Source: Pseudomonadota bacterium (lineage in GTDB: Bacteria > Pseudomonadota > Gammaproteobacteria > Steroidobacterales > Steroidobacteraceae). From it: a DNA stretch of 64,000 nt. The notes beneath the pieces were generated by a model that was not told where the DNA came from, ran no database searches, and saw only the letters and a list, made by a program, of their open reading frames with translations. Below, piece after piece: positions 54,094-62,293 of the stretch (position 1 is the stretch's first letter; every line of letters starts with the position of its first letter). The stretch lies in the NCBI GenBank assembly GCA_023423065.1, contig JAFAGC010000018.1, positions 24,919-88,918 on the forward strand, in the 5' to 3' direction. A program made the translations under genes and the position numbers.

Positions 54094-54110
54094 ATCGGGG
54101 AAATGAAAGA

Positions 54111-54134
54111 GGGGACAGACTCGCGTCTGTCCCC
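54111..54134. repeat. GGGGACAG palindrome / terminator between convergent genes
   Basis: GGGGACAGAC-TCGC-GTCTGTCCCC is a perfect 10-bp hairpin, 17 bp after the small membrane-protein stop and 7 bp before the convergent hsp20 stop. It is one copy of the dispersed repeat family. Confidence 0.8.
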
Positions 54135-54141
54135 GGGTTCT

Positions 54142-54561
54142 TTACGCAGCCTGGATTTCGATCCGGCGCGGCTCGGGCTTCGCGATCTTCGGGATCGTGA
54201 GCTCGAGCACGCCGTCCTTGAACTTCGCCGCGATCTGATCCGCCGCGACGGTCTCCGGCAACGTGAAGGTGCGCACGAACTTTCCGCTCACGCGCTCGAT
54301 GCGCGAGTAGAGGCCGTCATCGCTCTTCTGCTCGAAGCTGCGCGAGCCGCTCAGCCTGAGCACGCCCTTGTCGGCGGTGATCTCGATGTCCTTCGCGCTG
54401 ACGCCTGGCAGATCGGCGCGCACGACGAATTGCTTCGGTTCCTCGTGGATGTCCACGGCCGGCGCCCAGGTCGCTTCGTGGGCCGGGGTCTCGAAAGTCT
54501 GATCGAGCTCGCGGCGCAGGCGGTTCAGCAGGGTCCAGGGCTCGTATCGCACAACAGTCAT
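54142..54561 (-). CDS. Small heat-shock protein Hsp20 (alpha-crystallin family)
   Basis: The product is 139 residues. The alpha-crystallin domain spans about 35-130, with WAPAVDIHEEPKQFVVRADLPGV, GVLRLSGSRS and the C-terminal GVLELTIPK (the conserved GxLxxxxPK motif). These proteins bind unfolding proteins without ATP. The ATG at 54561 is preceded by an AGGAGA site; TTG at 54567 is an alternative. Confidence 0.92.
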   Translation of the reverse strand: MTVVRYEPWTLLNRLRRELDQTFETPAHEATWAPAVDIHEEPKQFVVRADLPGVSAKDIEITADKGVLRLSGSRSFEQKSDDGLYSRIERVSGKFVRTFTLPETVAADQIAAKFKDGVLELTIPKIAKPEPRRIEIQAA

Positions 54562-54785
54562 GTCCAATCTCCTCGTTCGTGGTGACTAACTACCGGGGTA
54601 AGCCCGGCGTCCGATGGTCCCTTTTTGCGGACCGCCCCCGATCGTTCAAGAGCCTTGAAAACGTGCTGTTCGGGCCCACCCGCCGGTGTTTTCGCGCGCC
54701 CGTCGTGGGCGCCGGTCGGGCTCGATCCCGGGCCGTTTCCAACAACCTGTGGATGAGTTGTGCGTAGCCGGTGGGCATGAGGTGG

Positions 54786-54801
54786 ACACAAAATATTGTG
54801 T
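54786..54801. promoter_or_regulatory. NrdR box 1 upstream of nrdJa
   Basis: ACACAAAATATTGTGT matches the NrdR-box consensus (acaCwAtATaTwGtgt-like palindrome), extended by GG and CC on either side. It lies 179 bp upstream of a second box. NrdR with ATP/dATP represses ribonucleotide reductase genes; nrdR itself is not in the window. Confidence 0.8.
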
Positions 54802-54925
54802 CCGGCCCGATTCCTGCATCCCCTCAAAAAGAGCCTTATTGACAGGCGTCCAGCACGGCCGGAAATGCTGTAAGTAATTGATGATACAGATATTAATTGG
54901 ACTCTGATTATGTCAGCGATGTTTC

Positions 54926-54954
54926 TTGACGGGGTGTTTTTGCGGGCCTAGGCT
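54926..54954 (+). promoter_or_regulatory. Sigma-70 promoter for nrdJa
   Basis: TTGACG (54926-54931), a 17-bp spacer and TAGGCT (54949-54954). The predicted transcription start (about 54961) is just before NrdR box 2, so bound NrdR would block initiation. The 622-bp gap between hsp20 and nrdJa holds only these control signals; the leader from start site to ATG is about 220 bp. Confidence 0.6.
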
Positions 54955-54964
54955 TTCGACCCCA

Positions 54965-54980
54965 ACACAAGATGTTGTGT
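54965..54980. promoter_or_regulatory. NrdR box 2 overlapping the start of the nrdJa transcript
   Basis: ACACAAGATGTTGTGT, a near-perfect palindrome. Distance to box 1 is about 17 helical turns, compatible with cooperative binding on one face with looping, but this is inference. Confidence 0.8.
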
Positions 54981-55183
54981 CGCACATCGTGTGCCAACAA
55001 CTCGTGGTTGGGGAGCCGGGGAGACAAGGAATGGCGGCTGTCTGACAGCAGTCCGCTCACATATGAAGACGCCCGACCTGCCAGAAGGCAGGCGAACGGC
55101 CGTTCTTTTCTCTCCGGTTCGGACATAGGTCAACAAGGCTCCAAAAGAGCGAGTCCGGAACAACGGGGGACAGGTACCCATCC

Positions 55184-58100
55184 ATGAATAGCGTGGTCAA
55201 ACTCGAGCACAAGGACGTCGATGCCATTCCGTTCCAGGAAGCGTCGCTCGACATCTGGGACAAGAAATACCGCTTGTCCGCCAAAGACGGTACGCCCATC
55301 GACAAGACGATGGACGACACCTACAAGCGCGTCGCGCGCGCGCTTGCAGATGTCGAACACGAATCCGTCCGCGAACAGTGGTACGAGCGATTCGTATGGG
55401 CGCTGCGCCGGGGTGCGATTCCCGCGGGCCGCGTGACCAGCAACGCGGGCGCACTCGAACACAAGCCCGCGACCTCCACGATCAACTGCACGGTGTCGGG
55501 AACCATCGGCGATTCGATGGACGACATCCTCAACAAGGTCCACGAAGCGGGCCTCACGCTGAAGGCCGGCTGCGGCATCGGCTACGAGTTTTCGACGTTG
55601 CGTCCGCGCGGTGCGTACGTCTCGGGCGCGGGCGCTTACACGTCCGGTCCGCTGTCGTTCATGGATATCTACGACAAGATGTGCTTCACCGTCTCGTCGG
55701 CCGGCGGCCGTCGCGGCGCGCAGATGGGCACGTTCGACGTCGGCCATCCCGACGCGATGGAGTTCATCCGCGCCAAGCGCGAGAACGGCCGGCTGCGCCA
55801 GTTCAATCTCTCGCTGCTCGTCACCGACGAATTCATGCAGGCGGTGCGCGAGGACAAGGACTGGAATCTCGCCTTCCCGCTGCTCACGAAGGAATACGAC
55901 CCGGCCGAGCACAACATCGAAGACCCGACGAAGTTCGTCTGGCGCGAGTGGCCGACCACGAAGAACTACGTCTCGCGCGAAGACGGTCTCGTCTGCTGCA
56001 AGATCTACAAGACGCTGCCGGCGCGGCGCATGTGGGACGTCATCATGACGTCCACCTACGACTTCGCGGAGCCGGGATTCATCCTGATCGACCGCGTCAA
56101 CGAGATGAACAACAACTGGTGGTGCGAGAACATTCGCGCGACCAACCCCTGCGTCACGGCGGACACCTGGGTGCACACGTCCTCTGGCCCGCGCCAGGTA
56201 TCCGAGCTCATCGGCCGCCAGTTCACGGCGCGCGTCGACGGCAAGGATCACCTCAGCGCGCCCGAGGGCTTCTTCCGCACGGCGACCAAGCCGGTGCTGC
56301 GCGTGATGACCGACGCGGGCCATTCGCTGCGTCTCACCGCCGATCACCGCGTGCGCCGCATCTCGACGCTGACGCGCTGGCGCCTGGCCTCCGAGTGGTG
56401 CGCGGCCGGCGATCTGGCGCCCGGCGATCGCGTGCTGCTGCAGGATCATCGCGCCGCCGCGTCCTGGAAGGGCGAGACGTGGATGGGCGAGTCCGAGGGT
56501 TACCTCATGGGCCTGCTGGTCGGCGACGGCCGCATGACCGAGGAAGGCGCGGTGCTGTCCGTCTGGGCGCGCTCGGCGGTCGGCAACAGCGACGTCGACG
56601 TCAGCGGTCCGCATTCGGTGATGGCCGCCGCGCTGCACGCGGCCCGCGGCTTCAACCATCGCGCGGACTTCTCGGGCTGGCAGGAGGCGTCGCGCCGCGG
56701 TGAGTTCCGGCTGAGCATGAGCGCGATCACCGACCTCGCGCGCGACGTGGGCATGCGCCCCGGCCACACCACCGTCACGCCGGAGATCGAGCGCGCCTCG
56801 AGCGAGTTCTATCGCGGCTTTCTGCGCGGCCTGTTCGACGCCGACGGCAGCGTGCAGGGCACGCAGCTCAAGGGCGTGTCCGTCCGGCTCGCGCAGCACG
56901 ACCTCGCGCTGCTCGAAGGCGCGCAGCGCATGCTCATGCGTCTCGGCATCGCGTCGTCCATCTACAAGAATCGCCGCGAGACGGATCACGAGCTCGTGAT
57001 CACCGGCGCCAACGTGGCGCGCTTCGCGGAGCTCGTGGACTTCGCCGACACGGTCAAGCGGGGGCGCCTGCACGGCCTGCTGGGGGCTTACAAACGCATG
57101 CTCAACCGCGAGCGCTTCGTCGCGACCGTCGAGAGCATCGAGGCCGCGGGCGTCGAGGACGTCTACGACGTGCAGATCCCCGGCATCAACGAGTTCGACG
57201 CGAACGGCTTCCACGCGCACAACTGCGGCGAGCAGCCGCTGCCGCCGTACGGCTCGTGCCTGCTGGGTTCGGTCAATCTCACGCGCTTCGTGAAGAACGC
57301 GTTCACGGATTTCGCGGAATTCGACTGGAACGAATATCGCGAGGTCGTGAAGGTCTTCACGCGCATGCTCGACAACGTGGTCGAGATCAATGGCCTGCCG
57401 CTCGAGCAGCAGCGCAACGAGATCATGCGCAAGCGCCGCCACGGCATGGGTTTCCTCGGGCTGGGCAGCACCATCACCTGCCTCGGCCTGAAGTACGGCT
57501 CCGAGGATTCGATCAAGTTCACCGAGGACGTCTCGCGCGAGATGGCGGTCGCCGGCTGGGAAGCGGCGCTCGAGCTCGCGAAGGAGAAGGGTCCCGCGCC
57601 CATCATGAAGGAAGAGTTCACGGTGACGGCCGAGATGCTGCGCAAGCGTCCCGAGATGGTGAAGGACGGCTGGAAGGTCGGCGATCTCATCCCGGGCCGC
57701 ATCCTGCACGCGCGCTACAGCCGTTACATGCAGCGCGTCGCCGAGACCGCGCCCTGGCTCGTGGACCAGCTCGCCAACGTCGGCGCGCGTTTCACCCATC
57801 ACAGTTCGATCGCGCCCACCGGCACGATCTCGCTGTCGCTCGCGAACAATGCCTCGAACGGCATCGAGCCTTCGTTCGCTCATCACTATTTCCGCAACGT
57901 CATCCGTCCCGGAAAAAAGACGAAGGAGAAAGTCGATGTCTTTTCATTCGAGCTTCTCGCCTATCGCGAGCTCATCAATCCGCGTGCGATGCCGAATGCA
58001 ACGAACCCGGCCGAACAGCTGCCAGGGTATTTCACGACAGCGGAAGACATCACGCCACAGGAACACGTGGACATCCAGGCAGCCGCGCAGAGATGGGTGG

Positions 58101-58405
58101 ACAGTTCCATTTCAAAGACTGCGAACGTGCCTACGGATTACAAGTATGAGAGCTTCAAGGACATCTACCTGTACGCCCACGAGAAGGGCCTGAAGGGCTG
58201 CACGACCTTCCGCTTCAACCCCGAAGCGTTCCAGGGCGTGCTCGTGAAGGAAGACGACCTCAAGAACACGACCTACGTGTTCACGCTCGAGGATGGCTCG
58301 GAAATTTCGGTGAAGGGTGACGAGGAGATCGAGTACGACGGTGAGAAACACACCGCGGCGAATCTCTACGATGCGCTCAAAGAAGGGTATTACGGCAAGT
58401 TCTGA
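55184..58405 (+). CDS. nrdJa: Class II (adenosylcobalamin) ribonucleotide reductase large part NrdJa, interrupted by an intein
   Basis: The precursor is 1073 residues; removing the intein (residues 323-680) leaves 715, the usual NrdJa size. The N-terminal part has the substrate-site NCTVSGTIGDSMDDI and AGCGIGYEFS. The intein splits the active-site loop NP/CGEQPLP, whose Cys is the thiyl-radical residue and whose Asn and Glu flank it in class I and II enzymes. The C-terminal half has the HSSIAPTGTISLSLANNASNGIEPSF (given here as the S-loop region) phosphate-binding segment. It reduces ribonucleotides oxygen-independently using coenzyme B12. It is followed 36 bp later by nrdJb. Two NrdR boxes and a promoter lie upstream. 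The start at 55184 has a GGGGGACAGG site upstream. Confidence 0.93.
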   Translation: MNSVVKLEHKDVDAIPFQEASLDIWDKKYRLSAKDGTPIDKTMDDTYKRVARALADVEHESVREQWYERFVWALRRGAIPAGRVTSNAGALEHKPATSTINCTVSGTIGDSMDDILNKVHEAGLTLKAGCGIGYEFSTLRPRGAYVSGAGAYTSGPLSFMDIYDKMCFTVSSAGGRRGAQMGTFDVGHPDAMEFIRAKRENGRLRQFNLSLLVTDEFMQAVREDKDWNLAFPLLTKEYDPAEHNIEDPTKFVWREWPTTKNYVSREDGLVCCKIYKTLPARRMWDVIMTSTYDFAEPGFILIDRVNEMNNNWWCENIRATNPCVTADTWVHTSSGPRQVSELIGRQFTARVDGKDHLSAPEGFFRTATKPVLRVMTDAGHSLRLTADHRVRRISTLTRWRLASEWCAAGDLAPGDRVLLQDHRAAASWKGETWMGESEGYLMGLLVGDGRMTEEGAVLSVWARSAVGNSDVDVSGPHSVMAAALHAARGFNHRADFSGWQEASRRGEFRLSMSAITDLARDVGMRPGHTTVTPEIERASSEFYRGFLRGLFDADGSVQGTQLKGVSVRLAQHDLALLEGAQRMLMRLGIASSIYKNRRETDHELVITGANVARFAELVDFADTVKRGRLHGLLGAYKRMLNRERFVATVESIEAAGVEDVYDVQIPGINEFDANGFHAHNCGEQPLPPYGSCLLGSVNLTRFVKNAFTDFAEFDWNEYREVVKVFTRMLDNVVEINGLPLEQQRNEIMRKRRHGMGFLGLGSTITCLGLKYGSEDSIKFTEDVSREMAVAGWEAALELAKEKGPAPIMKEEFTVTAEMLRKRPEMVKDGWKVGDLIPGRILHARYSRYMQRVAETAPWLVDQLANVGARFTHHSSIAPTGTISLSLANNASNGIEPSFAHHYFRNVIRPGKKTKEKVDVFSFELLAYRELINPRAMPNATNPAEQLPGYFTTAEDITPQEHVDIQAAAQRWVDSSISKTANVPTDYKYESFKDIYLYAHEKGLKGCTTFRFNPEAFQGVLVKEDDLKNTTYVFTLEDGSEISVKGDEEIEYDGEKHTAANLYDALKEGYYGKF
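56150..57223 (+). other. LAGLIDADG-containing intein within nrdJa
   Basis: The 358-residue intein begins with Cys (CVTADTWVHT, block A). Block B is LTADHRV with the conserved TxxH. Homing-endonuclease blocks LMGLLVGDG and LRGLFDADG carry the catalytic Asp residues. Block F/G ends VYDVQIPGINEFDANGFHAHN (shown by its features: final His-Asn followed by extein Cys+1). All splicing residues look intact. The insertion point, just before the catalytic Cys of the NPCGEQPL loop, is a known intein site in ribonucleotide reductases. Its base composition matches the host gene, so it is an old resident or well adapted. Confidence 0.93.
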
Positions 58406-58441
58406 GAGCAGCCAAAGCTGCCCGGATAGTAAGGAATCGCA

Positions 58442-59179
58442 ATGGCCGCCATAAAAATCGACAAGAAGATCGCGAAGTACCGCGTCCAGAAGCCGGTGGA
58501 TCCGGCCGCCGCGGCGCCCGCGGACGTCGTGAAACTCGAGCCGCAGGTCGAGATGACGAAGGGCAAGGACGGCCGCTCGGCGAAAGTCGTGCGCATGACC
58601 GAGGAGGTGCAGCGCCCGGAGTTCCTGATCGGCGCGACCTACAAGATCAAGACGCCCGTGTCCGATCACGCGATGTACGTGACCATCAACGACATCGTGC
58701 TCAACGAGGGCACGCCATACGAACAGCGCCGGCCGTTCGAGATCTTCATCAACTCGAAGAACCTCGATCACTTCCAGTGGATCGTCGCGCTGACGCGCAT
58801 CATCTCCGCGGTGTTCCGCAAGGGCGGCGATGTGACCTTCCTGGTCGACGAGCTCAAGGCGGTGTTCGATCCGCGCGGCGGCTACTGGCAGGCGGGCGGC
58901 AAGTTCATGCCGTCGATCATCGCCGAGCTCGGCTACGTGATCGAGAAGCACCTGCAGATGATCGGCCTGCTGAAGAAGCACGAGCTCGACGAACACGCGC
59001 AGAAGCTGATCGCCGAGAAGAAGGCGGAGTTCGAGGAACGCACCAAGCAGACCGACGCGTTCGCGAAGTCCCACTTCCCGGATGGCGCGCAGCTGTGCGC
59101 CAAGTGCAGCACCGCGGCCGTCGTCATGATGGACGGATGCATGACCTGCCTGAACTGCGGCGATTCGAAGTGCGGTTGA
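58442..59179 (+). CDS. nrdJb: Class II ribonucleotide reductase small part NrdJb
   Basis: The product is 245 residues. FLIGATYKIKTPVSDHAMYVTINDI and the TSCPD-like region (FEIFINSKNLDHFQWIVALTRIISAVFRKG, given as one domain) match the split NrdJ partner known in Pseudomonas. The C-terminus has a Cys cluster (CAKCSTA, CMTCLNCGDSKCG), which shuttles electrons to the active site. It follows nrdJa by 36 bp with an AAGGAA site at the ATG. Its end is followed by an enriched octamer (59180-59187) and a strong terminator. Confidence 0.9.
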   Translation: MAAIKIDKKIAKYRVQKPVDPAAAAPADVVKLEPQVEMTKGKDGRSAKVVRMTEEVQRPEFLIGATYKIKTPVSDHAMYVTINDIVLNEGTPYEQRRPFEIFINSKNLDHFQWIVALTRIISAVFRKGGDVTFLVDELKAVFDPRGGYWQAGGKFMPSIIAELGYVIEKHLQMIGLLKKHELDEHAQKLIAEKKAEFEERTKQTDAFAKSHFPDGAQLCAKCSTAAVVMMDGCMTCLNCGDSKCG

Positions 59180-59271
59180 GTAGATAGAAAGAACGGAAAT
59201 CCGGTTACGCGTGCCGCCGGCGGGTCGACCCGCCACCCACCCTGAAGGGAAGCGTGGTGCGCGACTTACGC

Positions 59272-59298
59272 AAGGCAGCCCAAAGGCTGCCTTGTTTT
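59272..59298 (+). terminator. Rho-independent terminator after nrdJb
   Basis: AAGGCAGCC-CAAA-GGCTGCCTT followed by GTTTTT gives a 9-bp perfect stem and U-tract. It ends the ribonucleotide reductase operon and marks the start of the accessory region. Confidence 0.9.
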
Positions 59299-59319
59299 TA
59301 GGCCATGGGACGGATTCAT

Positions 59320-60738
59320 ATGGCGATCGAAAATATCAAGGGCACGCCAGAGTTGCGTTCAGAAATCCTGCGAATTCGCGAGGACCAATTCAGTGACGTA
59401 AAAGACTCGCGAATCAAGCCCGCCGATCTTCAGCGTCACTATGTGGCGTTTGCGAATACTGATGGTGGCGACATTTACGTGGGTGTTGGCGACCCTGCCG
59501 AGCCAGGAGATCGGATTCGAGGCTTTTCGAAGGCGGAAGACGCGAACGATCACATAGCAGTAGTACTAACTACCACCCAGCCCACAGTGGATGGGACGAT
59601 TTGCGAGATCATCGATTTCGGGAAGGACGGGATTGTTCTGCACATAGACGTGCCTAAGAGTCCTCAGGTTCACTATACGACGGACAATCGATGCTTCGTG
59701 CGCGTCAATGCGAGCACACGAGAGATCAAGGCAGATAAGGTCCTGCAGCTCGGTTATGCAAAGGGTAGTTATAGTTACGAACGAACAACTGTAAATCACC
59801 TAACAATCGATGACATGACCGATGGTGAGGCGCTTGGAAAATACCTCGAGGGCATAGGGTCATCGCTAAGTCCGAATGCTTTCCTGAAAAAGAATCGCCT
59901 GGTAGCTGAGCATAGGGGAAAATTGAGGCCGACAGTTGCAGCAGTGCTGCTTTTTGATGATGAGCCTCAAGCGACATTGGATACGAGGTGCGCAATCAAA
60001 GTCTACCGATTGCAGACTACCGATCGAGAATACAAGCGTGAGCACTTAAAAGAAGCGCCAACGACTATCGAAGGGCCTCTAGAGCACCAGATCAACGCCG
60101 TGATCTCAAAGGTGGCTGACCTTCTCAAGGATGTGTCCGTCAATGTTGGCGGTAAGCTAAGGCGGGCCTCGTATCCAGCAGAGGCTTTGAAAGAGTTGTT
60201 AGTCAATGCTGTGATTCACCGGGATTATTCATTAAATGACGACATTCATGTCCGCATCTACGATAATCGAATTGAAATTCAAAGCCCTGGACGCCTGCCG
60301 GGGTATGTGACGCGGGAGAACATCCTAGAAGAGCGCTATGCGCGCAATCCAAATATTGTTCGCTGCCTTCACAAATTACCGGATCCACCGAACTTAGACA
60401 TTGGTGAAGGACTCAATACTGCATACAACTTGATGCGCGACGCGGGCCTCGTGGAACCAGAGATTGTTGAGTTAGACAAGGCTGTCCTTGTGAAGGTAAG
60501 CCACAAGCCAATTGCATCGCTTCCGGAAATTGCGAGAAAGTGGTTGACGGAAAACGACAGAATCTCAAACAAAATACTTCGCGAACTTTCTGGAGAGGAC
60601 TCCGAAAACAAAGTGAAAAAGGCGCTACAAAAGCTTCGCGAAGAAGGTTTGATCGAGGCCGTGGATCCCGATGCCACTGTTTTCAAGTTCGAATACAGAT
60701 TAACAGCCGAAGGTCTCAAGTCCATTCGTGGGGGGTAG
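59320..60738 (+). CDS. AlbA_2 / GHKL-ATPase DNA-binding protein (COG2865-type)
   Basis: The product is 472 residues from the ATG at 59320, chosen because GGACGG precedes it; another ATG at 59305 is possible. Residues about 15-130 are an AlbA_2 (Schlafen-like) DNA-binding domain (FSDVKDSRIKPADLQRHYVAFANTDGG). About 250-400 is a GHKL ATPase domain with N-box ELLVNAVIHRDYS and IEIQSPGRLPG. The C-terminus is a winged helix (NKILRELSGEDSENKVKKALQKL). Such proteins are scattered among mobile and defence-linked regions. The gene is visibly more AT-rich than its neighbours and uses different codons, suggesting horizontal origin. Confidence 0.82.
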   Translation: MAIENIKGTPELRSEILRIREDQFSDVKDSRIKPADLQRHYVAFANTDGGDIYVGVGDPAEPGDRIRGFSKAEDANDHIAVVLTTTQPTVDGTICEIIDFGKDGIVLHIDVPKSPQVHYTTDNRCFVRVNASTREIKADKVLQLGYAKGSYSYERTTVNHLTIDDMTDGEALGKYLEGIGSSLSPNAFLKKNRLVAEHRGKLRPTVAAVLLFDDEPQATLDTRCAIKVYRLQTTDREYKREHLKEAPTTIEGPLEHQINAVISKVADLLKDVSVNVGGKLRRASYPAEALKELLVNAVIHRDYSLNDDIHVRIYDNRIEIQSPGRLPGYVTRENILEERYARNPNIVRCLHKLPDPPNLDIGEGLNTAYNLMRDAGLVEPEIVELDKAVLVKVSHKPIASLPEIARKWLTENDRISNKILRELSGEDSENKVKKALQKLREEGLIEAVDPDATVFKFEYRLTAEGLKSIRGG

Positions 60739-60956
60739 TCCCCGCTATTACTTTTACCCTAGCGAGTCGAATGCCTGCGGGGAGAGGAGTTCTTACCTGG
60801 GGCGTCAGCGTGTAAGAGATCCAGGATGACGCCCGGGCAGAACAGCCCTCACTGACGTCGTATGCAAGTCTTACATCTACCGCGTCCTCGCTCCGGCACC
60901 CGCGATTCGCGGCCCGGCGCAACATGCGCGCAACTGGCAGGCAAATGAGGGCAGTG

Positions 60957-61346
60957 ATGAAACACTCACGCGCGATTGGTTTTGGATTCCTTGCGTCGAT
61001 GTTGCTGGCGGCCGCTGCGGTCGGCCAGTCGAATCTCGTTTACAACAAGTGGAACATCGAGCTCGAAGGACAGCCGGTGAAGGCCGGCGACATGGTCTTC
61101 CGGGTCACGCCGCGGCAGGGCGAGCCCACCGACATCACGGTGAACGTCACGCCCGGACGCGACGAAGGCAAGGTCGTGAAAGACGTGCGCGATGCGCTCG
61201 CGGCCAAGCTGAGCCCCGATCGATACACGATCGAGGCGGGCGGCAACGACATCACGATCAAGAAGAAGGAGGGGCAACCCGATTTCGCGCTCGAGCTCGT
61301 GGACTCGACCGTGCAGAACGTGAGCGTGAAGATCGAAGGCGAATAG
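60957..61346 (+). CDS. Secreted protein A of a tandem unknown-family pair
   Basis: The product is 129 residues from ATG 60957, which follows GAGGGCAG. A signal peptide (MKHSRAIGFGFLASMLLAAAAVGQ) precedes a single domain of about 100 residues: WNIELEGQPVKAGDMVFRVTP, EPTDITVNVTPG, then VVKDVRDALAAKL, IEAGGNDITIKK and LELVDSTVQNVSVKI. The domain is shared with the next gene, aligned strand for strand. No known family comes to mind. It may be a periplasmic or surface protein. Confidence 0.7.
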   Translation: MKHSRAIGFGFLASMLLAAAAVGQSNLVYNKWNIELEGQPVKAGDMVFRVTPRQGEPTDITVNVTPGRDEGKVVKDVRDALAAKLSPDRYTIEAGGNDITIKKKEGQPDFALELVDSTVQNVSVKIEGE

Positions 61347-61415
61347 ACCCGATGCAGGCGCGCCCCGGAATCCGCCGGGGCGCATCGGCCCGGAGGTGAC
61401 GTCCGGAGGTCGAAC

Positions 61416-62066
61416 ATGGACATTCGTACGCTGGTCTGCGCAAGTTTGTTAGGTCTGGCGGCGCCGTCGACGCAAGCGCAAAACGACCCACCTCTCGCCG
61501 AAGCCTGGAACATCCGTCCCAGCGGAATCGCATCGTCGAGCGGCGACATCGTCTTGCGTGTCATTCCGCCGGACGGCTCGGACCCGGTGGAAGTCACCGT
61601 CCCGGTGCTCTCGGGATCCACCGACGAGGAAGTAGCGCGCTCGATCCGTCGCGCCATGAACTCTCGACTGCGTTCCGATCACTTCGACGTGGCCATCGGG
61701 GAAGGCGCCAACGTGCTCGTCACGAGCCCGCGCGGCCGCGCGATTTTCGGCGTGGGCCTGGTGACGTCCGACGTCGACAACATGCGCGTGTTCGTGAACT
61801 CGACGCAGCCGGTGGCCCAGCCCGCGATACCCGCGCAGCCCGGGTCCGAAAGCGTGCCGCAACCCGTTCCGCAGCCGCCCGGTCCGCAGTCGCCGGGCTC
61901 GCAAGCACCGGGCGGCGTCACGGTGCCCGGACCGACGTCGACGCCGTTGCCGCAGAAATCGCTGCCGTCGCCGCGGCCTGCGACGCAGACGCCGGTACCT
62001 TCGATTCGTCCCCCGTCGGGCGCCATTCGTCCGCCGAACACGGGTTCGGCGCCCCCAGCCAACTAG
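61416..62066 (+). CDS. Secreted protein B of a tandem unknown-family pair, with Pro-rich tail
   Basis: The product is 216 residues with a signal peptide (MDIRTLVCASLLGLAAPSTQAQ). The domain (about 25-130) parallels protein A: WNIRPSGIASSSGDIVLRVIPP, PVEVTVPVLSG, EVARSIRRAMNSRL, VAIGEGANVLVTS, FGVGLVTSDVDNMRVFV. A C-terminal segment of about 80 residues is extremely Pro/Gln/Ser-rich (PQPVPQPPGPQSPG), like a cell-wall or outer-membrane linker. The two genes look like an ancient tandem duplication. Confidence 0.72.
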   Translation: MDIRTLVCASLLGLAAPSTQAQNDPPLAEAWNIRPSGIASSSGDIVLRVIPPDGSDPVEVTVPVLSGSTDEEVARSIRRAMNSRLRSDHFDVAIGEGANVLVTSPRGRAIFGVGLVTSDVDNMRVFVNSTQPVAQPAIPAQPGSESVPQPVPQPPGPQSPGSQAPGGVTVPGPTSTPLPQKSLPSPRPATQTPVPSIRPPSGAIRPPNTGSAPPAN

Positions 62067-62293
62067 CAGGGTCTAGTCCCCGCATCGACAGGGAGCACAA
62101 CGCTGGAGTTCGTTATTGCCCGCGCTCAATGCTTCAGGTGTCCAAGCAAAATATCGTCCCATCTGGGTCTCCAGCTAGCCATTCCAAAGCACGGCGCTGA
62201 CCGGCGACAACAGGGAGTGACCTCGCCCGCTGCATGCGGGCACCTCTCAAAACCAGATCATTCAGCGCCGCCCAACAATGCAAGCAGTACGCT
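62067..62293. other. Start of the 876-bp stretch (62067-62942) without an intact known gene
   Basis: A 78-codon minus-strand frame at 62134-62370 (ending DPDGTIFCLDT) crosses this area and has plausible composition, but no homologue or ribosome-binding site supports it. The rest of the stretch to 62942 holds only gene remnants listed separately. Confidence 0.4.

Noticed and set aside
54860..55183. Cobalamin riboswitch in the nrdJa leader
   Set aside because: I looked for the conserved B12-box-like core and did not find it; NrdR boxes explain control.
55130..57886. 918-codon open frame antisense to nrdJa
   Set aside because: High G+C produces long antisense frames; composition is low-complexity Arg/Ala/Val and follows the codon periodicity of nrdJa.
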